A stretch of 10,000 nt of DNA from Symbiodinium natans (Eukaryota > Sar > Dinophyceae > Suessiales > Symbiodiniaceae). Position numbers and translations under genes: made by a program. The DNA is taken from NCBI GenBank assembly GCA_905221605.1, contig CAJNDS010000225.1:600001-610000 (forward strand), given 5' to 3'. The notes beneath the pieces are model-generated. The model was not told the DNA's origin and made no database searches. It was given only the letters and a program-made list of their open reading frames with translations. Positions 8,801-10,000 of this stretch are shown piece by piece (within the stretch, counting starts at the first letter, position 1; every line of letters starts with the position of its first letter).

Positions 8801-9667
8801 CTTGCCAGGGATGAACTTGCAGCTCAAGCCGAAGTCGATGATCTTCAGGAAGTTCTTCTCGATGGGATCCTTCACGAGTCTTGGTTTGGGGCCTTTATGT
8901 TAGGGGTTTGGGGTTTAGGGTTTAGGGTTTAGGGTTTAGGGTGTAGGGTTTAGGGTGCAGGGTTTCGGGTTTCGGTTTAGGGCTGATAGGGTTTAAGGCT
9001 GAGCCCAACCCCTCTTTAAGGGTTTGGGATGGAGGGTTTAGGGTTTGGGCTGAGGGTTTTAGGGTTGAGGGTTGAGGGTTGCCTCTCGAACCAAGGTATC
9101 AACCCCAGGCCGTGATCCTCCATCCTCCCAAACCCGGGAGTCCCCTAAGGGTGTTTACGGTTTGGGGTTTAGGGTTTCCTAGACCCTCAAACCTACACAC
9201 GAAACCCTCTGCAACCCTCTAAAAAACAACCCCTCAAACCCCTAAACATCCGAAAACCCTATACCCGTAAACCTCCCACTCCCGGGGAACTTCCTAAACT
9301 CCCCAGACCCTAAAGCCCTAAACCCCTAAACCTCCTAATCCCCCCCAAACCTCAAGAAGCGACCCCGGCCCTAAATCCTCAACCCTACACCCCTCCAACC
9401 TGCAAAAACTAAGAAGAGACCCCAGCTAAACCCTCAACCCTCAGCCCTCAGCCCTAAACCCTAAACCCTAAACCCTACACCCTCAACCCTACACCCTAAA
9501 CCCTAAACCCTAAACCCTAAACCCTAAACCCCTAAACCCTAAACCCTAAACCCTAGTCTCTTCACCCGAAATCGCTAGGAAGGGCCTAGCCTTGGTCATG
9601 AAGAGGAAGTTTTCCGGCTTCAGGTCGCGGTGGCACACGTGGTTCTCGTGCATGTAGTAGATGGCAC
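1..9667 (-). CDS. Calcium-dependent-type protein kinase gene (catalytic domain, nine exons, partial at both ends)
   Basis: Serine/threonine kinase that would transfer phosphate from ATP to protein substrates. The exon order on the minus strand is 9591-9667, 8801-8869, 5892-5936, 3171-3230, 2357-2416, 1296-1349, 952-970, 246-292, 1-14. They join in frame with no stop and cover kinase subdomains VIb to XI in the right order: HRDLKPEN, IIDFGLSC, AGTPYYVAPQ, DLWSCGV, GYPPFFGDTD, NPADWKNVSE, DAKNLI, MNPKDRYTAEQ. Catalytic Asp, Lys and Asn of the catalytic loop and the DFG Asp are all present, so this C-lobe looks functional. APQ instead of APE, CHRDLKPENFLF and FGDTDSEVL are typical of alveolate and plant CDPKs (family knowledge). 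EF-hands would lie left of the window and the glycine-rich loop right of it, so CDPK rather than another CAMK-group kinase is inferred. Donors are GC in six introns, GT in one and GA in one. Acceptors are all AG. Exon edges are read by eye, without transcript support. Confidence 0.88.
15..245 (-). other. Kinase intron h-i (GC-AG, 231 nt)
   Basis: Holds one CCCTAAA-type array (61-193) and short unique flanks. This is the one complete intron here without a clear opposing TTTAGGG array; only a short GGGCTTTAGGGG at 204-215 is seen. Confidence 0.7.
61..193 (+). repeat. CCCTAAA telomere-like array
   Basis: Mixed CCCTAAA, CCCTGAA and CCCCAAA units, clean from about 135 to 192. In the transcript this is UUUAGGG on the donor side of intron h-i. 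Confidence 0.9.
246..292 (-). CDS. Kinase exon h: subdomain XI
   Basis: Encodes (R)HLLKMNPKDRYTAEQ. The Arg of PKDRYTAEQ is the conserved subdomain XI arginine that pairs with the Glu of the APE motif in most kinases (here Gln). Acceptor is CTGCAGAG|GTCACC and donor is GAGCAG|GCGCCC (GC type). A partial copy of the acceptor edge occurs at 414-434. Confidence 0.88.
312..404 (+). repeat. TTTAGGG telomere-like array with G run
   Basis: Irregular TTTAGGG, TTCAGGG and TTTTAGG units, ending in a run of ten or more G at 403-413. Confidence 0.9.
636..709 (+). repeat. CCCTAAA telomere-like array
   Basis: About ten units of CCCTAAA, with two CCCTGAA variants. Confidence 0.93.
710..815. other. Exon-like unique block of unknown status
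   Basis: GC-rich, non-repetitive block between two CCCTAAA arrays. Minus strand reads GFWLFINSQIVAIGRTLLEF after a CCAAG|GGG acceptor-like site. Plus strand is open from EELQKRPADRDDLAVDEQ to a TAA near 815. Kinase exons g and h join without it, so it is not a constitutive kinase exon. I do not recognise either frame. Confidence 0.3.
833..906 (+). repeat. CCCTAAA telomere-like array (degenerate)
   Basis: CCCTAAA, CCCTCAA and CCCTACA units on the donor side of intron g-h. Confidence 0.88.
952..970 (-). CDS. Kinase microexon g (19 nt): DAKNLI(R)
   Basis: Encodes DAKNLI plus the first base of an Arg codon. Acceptor is GGCAAG|GATGCC. The donor is placed at ATCC|GCCTGG, so the split codon is completed by GT of the next exon to give NLIRHLLKMNP, the expected CDPK order. 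At 19 bases it is exceptionally short. The frame could stay open to about 934 if another donor were used, but that would insert residues before HLLK. Confidence 0.8.
997..1064 (+). repeat. TTTAGGG telomere-like array
   Basis: About nine units, continuing degenerately to about 1140. Confidence 0.93.
1205..1257 (+). repeat. CCCCAAA/CCCTAAA array
   Basis: Three CCCCAAA-like units grading into five CCCTAAA units near the donor side of intron f-g. Confidence 0.9.
1296..1349 (-). CDS. Kinase exon f: subdomain X
   Basis: A 54-base exon encoding VRLGNFNFNPADWKNVSE, matching the CDPK segment just before the helix that carries the DAKNLIR motif. Acceptor is ACGCTCAG|GTGCGC. Donor is TCCGAG|GAGCCC, a GA donor, a class reported in dinoflagellate genomes. 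Confidence 0.9.
1378..1457 (+). repeat. TTTAGGG-like array (degenerate)
   Basis: Mix of TTTAGGG, TTTCGGG and TGTAGGG units. Confidence 0.88.
2100..2309 (+). repeat. Thirty-copy CCCCAAA array in perfect register
   Basis: Unit CCCCAAA begins at 2100 and holds one 7-base register for 30 units. The only variant is CCCCAGA at 2177. Because 7 is not divisible by 3, all frames repeat every 21 bases, which creates long open frames (PNPKPQT on plus, GFGVWGL on minus). These are artefacts. Confidence 0.97.
2310..2342 (+). repeat. CCCTAAA array continuing the CCCCAAA block
   Basis: Four CCCTAAA units follow the CCCCAAA block with no break in register and end 14 bases from kinase exon e. Confidence 0.95.
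2357..2416 (-). CDS. Kinase exon e: subdomain IX-X
   Basis: A 60-base exon encoding VLLCGYPPFFGDTDSEVLAK, a segment that is nearly diagnostic for CDPK and related CAMK kinases. Acceptor is TCAAAG|GTCCTCC and donor is GCCAAG|GCGCCT (GC type). Both junctions are phase 0. It joins exon d to read VIMY-VLLCGYPPF. Confidence 0.92.
2449..2530 (+). repeat. TTTAGGG then TTTGGGG array
   Basis: About six TTTAGGG units change to about six TTTGGGG units near 2489. Confidence 0.95.
2531..2690 (+). repeat. TTTTAGGG (8-base) array
   Basis: About twenty units of the 8-base TTTTAGGG type, with TTTTGGGG and TCTTAGGG variants. This unit is the Chlamydomonas-type telomere repeat, here beside 7-base arrays. Confidence 0.93.
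2691..2850 (+). repeat. TTTGGGG/CTTGGGG array
   Basis: CTTGGGG units at 2701-2746, a few TTTAGGG-like units, then TTTGGGG units up to the turning point at about 2850. Confidence 0.92.
2880..3142 (+). repeat. CCCTAAA arrays with interruptions
   Basis: CCCTAAA units at 2886-2965 and 3038-3142. They are separated by a C run (2969-2985) and by a diverged copy of the exon d donor edge (3002-3037). Confidence 0.9.
3002..3037 (+). repeat. Diverged duplicate of the exon d/donor boundary
   Basis: Matches 3139-3174 at 31 of 36 positions and stops four bases into the exon (GTAC). It has no further coding sequence, so it is a decoy donor region or a duplication scar, not an exon. Confidence 0.85.
3171..3230 (-). 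CDS. Kinase exon d: helix F region (subdomain IX)
   Basis: A 60-base exon encoding VLAGNYDQLSDLWSCGVIMY. The invariant Asp of the D-x-W motif (SDLWSCGV) is present. Acceptor CCGAG|GTCCTGG lies only a few bases from a perfect CCCTAAA array (transcript sense). The donor reads ATGTAC|GCGGCG (GC type) and departs from the usual AG before the cut. A diverged copy of this donor edge sits at 3002-3037. Confidence 0.9.
3236..3413 (+). repeat. TTTAGGG telomere-like array
   Basis: About fourteen perfect TTTAGGG units from 3240, then variants to 3413. It lies within about six bases of the exon d acceptor. Confidence 0.96.
3577..4030 (+). repeat. 52-bp minisatellite, about nine copies
   Basis: The unit contains AACAATGGGGGGCC, GGGTCAGACGGGTC, AAAACGCC and AATTCGTGCTG. 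ATGGGG starts fall at 3581, 3632, 3684, 3736, 3788, 3839, 3892, 3945 and 3998, giving periods of 51-53. Left copies have GCCAAATTC and right copies have GCCGAATTC, so the array has two subfamilies. A degenerate half-copy precedes it (about 3558). Period lengths are mixed and mostly not multiples of 3, so the 114-residue open frame over it is not a gene. Confidence 0.96.
4033..4203 (+). repeat. TTTAGGG telomere-like array
   Basis: TTTAGGG with TTTGGGG and TTTAGGA variants, ending at GTTAAC. Confidence 0.93.
4207..4317. mobile_element. MITE-like short element with imperfect terminal inverted repeats
   Basis: The 21-base left end, beginning CTTAGTTGCTGAG, pairs with the reverse complement of the 21-base right end (4297-4317, CTTAGTAGCTGAA...) at 17 of 21 positions. 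The block is about 111 bp, AT-richer than its surroundings, and sits directly against a TTTAGGG array. No coding capacity and no clear target-site duplication. Confidence 0.4.
4400..4848 (-). other. Unique intronic block with coding-like minus frames
   Basis: The only long non-repetitive stretch in intron c-d. A 66-residue minus frame (4608-4808) ends in an acidic segment DDFSEYAYQELLKDPEMGG and a TGA. An overlapping 139-residue frame (4405-4824) is low in recognisable features. I recognise no domain. It could be a gene remnant, a small nested gene or chance. Confidence 0.2.
4850..4985 (+). repeat. CCCTAAA telomere-like array
   Basis: CCCTAAA with CCCGAAA, CCCTAGA and a 6-base CCCTAA variant. 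Confidence 0.94.
4986..5106. other. Exon-sized spacer flanked like a kinase exon
   Basis: Unique 120-base block with CCCTAAA on its left and TTTAGGG on its right, the same arrangement as the kinase exons. A minus frame reads SAASRLLEPILVKTLTRV before a stop. Exons c and d join perfectly without it, so it is not needed for the kinase. Confidence 0.3.
5107..5295 (+). repeat. TTTAGGG telomere-like array
   Basis: Fourteen perfect TTTAGGG units (5107-5204), then TTGAGGG and TTTAGGA variants. Confidence 0.96.
5296..5514. other. Non-coding spacer with C run
   Basis: CTTAGGGAG-like degenerate units (5310-5360), an uninterrupted C run of about 20 near 5379-5399, then A-rich unique sequence. No gene seen. 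Confidence 0.7.
5515..5880 (+). repeat. CCCTAAA arrays interrupted by A-rich sequence
   Basis: Clean units at 5516-5565 and 5830-5880, CCCTCAA units at 5795-5829, and a C-then-A homopolymer at 5685-5713 in between. Confidence 0.9.
5892..5936 (-). CDS. Kinase exon c: activation segment (subdomain VIII)
   Basis: A 45-base exon encoding PLSTKAGTPYYVAPQ. GTPYYVAPQ is the P+1 loop and the APE-equivalent motif, with Gln in place of Glu as in many alveolate CDPKs. Acceptor is GCCGCCAG|CCC, the only junction without G after AG. Donor is CCCCAG|GTGCGT, the only canonical GT donor found here. Exons b and d join it in phase 0 to give PGK-PLST and APQ-VLAG. Confidence 0.92.
5968..6402 (+). repeat. Long TTTAGGG telomere-like array
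   Basis: Two long tracts (5968-6114 and 6176-6402) split by a 60-base unique insert. Contains TTTGGGG, TTCAGGG and one 6-base TTAGGG unit. Confidence 0.95.
6451..6535 (+). repeat. CCCTAAA/CCCCAAA array (degenerate)
   Basis: CCCTAAA and CCCCAAA units of mixed length. Together with 5968-6402 they could fold into a hairpin downstream of the ankyrin gene on its own strand. Confidence 0.88.
6785..7870 (-). CDS. Ubiquitin-like/ankyrin-repeat protein, intronless, nested in a kinase intron
   Basis: Encodes 361 residues. Residues 1-70 (MLRVWSLSGAELAVI... to DVQLVLL) have the pattern of a ubiquitin-like beta-grasp domain: a short strand, a helix with LKVALRRLHGFP, an LLRDGG segment and a final hydrophobic strand. 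Residues 80-361 form about nine ankyrin repeats, starting near 80, 114, 148, 181, 208, 241, 275, 308 and 342, with the TALICAA...G..EIVRLLL.AGA consensus. The fourth and fifth are shortened, and the ninth stops at ELMQLLL before its loop. Ankyrin repeats bind proteins, so an adaptor role is inferred. No partner or enzyme domain is visible. The start is the Met before LRVWSLSG. The frame stays open upstream into repeat sequence, so a longer start cannot be excluded. The gene lies wholly inside the 5937-8800 intron on the same strand as the kinase and has no introns, unlike its host. Proteins of this layout are, to my knowledge, abundant in Symbiodiniaceae. Confidence 0.85.
   Translation of the reverse strand: MLRVWSLSGAELAVINVKKVREATSLKVALRRLHGFPVCLQQLLRDGGRLDDDDRLYAPSDVQLVLLSSLSTHEQQGEAARELLYFAAKKNHVETGRLLLEAGASSELRDAEGNTALICAAMSGSAEVVQLLLKAGVDKDFQGSCAETALSHAAYGGHTETVQLLLEAGANMDLCHPHDGNSPLSSAAEAGHVDIVRLLLDAGAFVDPLALIHAADHGHEEIATLLLEHGVPTDFGLHCTGDTALICAARRSQVEIVRLLVGAGAETDVQTKSGGTTPLIFAALLGEVDIVGLLVEASADLDMQDASGNTALMCAARNGHVDIVQLLVGAGADKHLVDRSSRSALKQAAAAGQRELMQLLL
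7895..7949 (+). repeat. CCCTAAA/CCCTAAAA array
   Basis: Short array of mixed 7- and 8-base units 25 bases upstream of the ankyrin start codon. Confidence 0.9.
8233..8291 (+). repeat. CCCTAAA telomere-like array
   Basis: About eight units with one CCCTCAA variant. Confidence 0.93.
8688..8785 (+). repeat. CCCTAAA/CCCCAAA alternating array
   Basis: CCCTAAA and CCCCAAA units alternate (14-base higher-order unit) from about 8694 to 8745, ending 15 bases from exon b. Confidence 0.92.
8801..8869 (-). CDS. Kinase exon b: DFG motif (subdomain VII)
   Basis: Encodes 23 residues starting DPIEKNFLKIIDFGLSCKF and ending IPGK. DFG carries the Mg-binding Asp. Acceptor is GTGAAG|GATCCC and donor is GGCAAG|GCTTGG (GC type). 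Both junctions are phase 0. The following intron is the longest in the window and contains the ankyrin gene. Confidence 0.92.
8903..9080 (+). repeat. TTTAGGG-like array, increasingly degenerate
   Basis: Clean TTTAGGG to about 8955, then TGCAGGG, TTTCGGG and TTGAGGG variants. Confidence 0.88.
9425..9555 (+). repeat. CCCTAAA telomere-like array
   Basis: CCCTCAA and CCCTACA variants on the left grade into clean CCCTAAA units at 9494-9555, next to exon a. Confidence 0.93.
9591..9667 (-). CDS. Kinase exon a: catalytic loop (subdomain VIb)
   Basis: Encodes AIYYMHENHVCHRDLKPENF followed by LFMTK. HRD supplies the catalytic Asp, and the Lys and Asn of DLKPEN are intact. The donor is AAG|GCTAGG (GC type), and the next exon resumes at DPIEKN as expected for a CDPK. 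The right edge is placed at ACAAG|GTGCC, which starts mid-codon (phase 1). An alternative CAG acceptor at 9686/9687 would add LAELTQG in frame. The first choice fits the AG|G junction pattern and the usual spacing of CDPK alignments better. Confidence 0.85.
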
Positions 9668-9689
9668 CTTGTGTGAGCTCCGCGAGCTG

Positions 9690-9798
9690 GGGTTTAGGGT
9701 TTAGGGTTTAGGGTTTAGGGTTTAGGGTTTAGGATTTAGGGTGTAGGGTTTAGGGTTTAGGGTTTAGGTTTTGGGGTTTAAGGGTTTCGGGTTTAGGG
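9690..9798 (+). repeat. TTTAGGG telomere-like array
   Basis: Acceptor-side array of the intron upstream of exon a, with TTTAGGA and TGTAGGG variants near the end. Confidence 0.94.
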
Positions 9799-9954
9799 GC
9801 TGTAGCAAATGGCCTGTTTTTTTTTTTGGTGGGGAGGGGGAGGCCCGGCACAGATGATCTAAGCCAAGCTCTAAACCCTACCTGGGACTCGTCTTCCCCG
9901 CAGCTTTGTAGAATTTACCCCCTCAAGTCGCAGGTCTAGCCCAAACAGAGTCCC
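9799..9954. other. Unique centre of the next upstream intron
   Basis: Contains a T run at 9817-9827 and a G-rich stretch. No coding signal is seen. Confidence 0.6.
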
Positions 9955-10000
9955 TCAACCCTAAGCCCTAAACCCTAAACCCTAAACCCTAAACCCTAAA
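9955..10000 (+). repeat. CCCTAAA array running off the window
   Basis: Five or more clean units at the right edge, the expected donor-side array of the intron upstream of exon a. The next kinase exon should lie just beyond. Confidence 0.9.

Larger units (their letters stand above)
8870..9590 (-). other. Kinase intron a-b (GC-AG, 721 nt)
   Basis: TTTAGGG-type repeats on the acceptor side (8903-8968, degenerate to 9080) and CCCTAAA on the donor side (9425-9555). The centre (9081-9424) is C-rich degenerate CCCTAAA-like sequence without a gene. Confidence 0.72.

Noticed and set aside
9955-10000. True chromosome end (functional telomere)
   Set aside because: Arrays of both orientations recur throughout the window and flank kinase exons. 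The edge array fits the next intron's donor side.
1-10000. Kinase pseudogene
   Set aside because: All nine exon segments are in frame, have no stops, keep the catalytic residues and have plausible splice sites, so decay is not indicated within the window.

Overview
The window looks like nuclear DNA of a dinoflagellate, most likely a Symbiodiniaceae-type alga. This is inferred from four things: abundant TTTAGGG-type telomere-like repeats inside a gene, GC and GA splice donors with an AG|G exon-junction pattern, a calcium-dependent-type protein kinase, and an intronless ubiquitin-like/ankyrin-repeat gene. There is no bacterial-style gene packing, no tRNA or rRNA, and no recognisable transposase. 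The repeats are interstitial and gene-bound, so this is not simply a chromosome end.

The main finding is a protein kinase gene of the CDPK type on the minus strand, spread over nearly the whole window and cut into very short exons. Read from right to left, nine exons (9591-9667, 8801-8869, 5892-5936, 3171-3230, 2357-2416, 1296-1349, 952-970, 246-292, 1-14) encode kinase subdomains VIb to XI. They carry the catalytic loop HRDLKPEN, the DFG motif, the activation segment ending GTPYYVAPQ, the DLWSCGV helix, GYPPFFGDTD, NFNPADWKNVSE, DAKNLIR, and LLKMNPKDRYTAEQ-ALNH. The exons join in frame without a stop, giving about 148 residues from 445 coding bases in about 9.7 kb. The N-lobe lies to the right of the window. 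The last subdomain and any EF-hands lie to the left.

The introns are the unusual part. On the plus strand almost every intron starts, at its left (acceptor) side, with TTTAGGG-type repeats and ends, at its right (donor) side, with CCCTAAA-type repeats. In the transcript each intron therefore begins with UUUAGGG repeats and finishes with CCCUAAA repeats. It could fold into a long hairpin that brings its splice sites together. The same 5'-(TTTAGGG)n...(CCCTAAA)n-3' order is that of a head-to-head telomere fusion.

The two largest introns carry cargo. Intron 5937-8800 holds a complete, intronless, same-strand gene for a 361-residue protein with a ubiquitin-like N-terminus and about nine ankyrin repeats (6785-7870). 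Intron 3231-5891 holds a 52-bp minisatellite (3577-4030), a small MITE-like hairpin (4207-4317) and a unique block with weakly coding-like frames (4400-4848). The other gene-free stretches are degenerate telomere-like arrays, homopolymer runs and short unique blocks.
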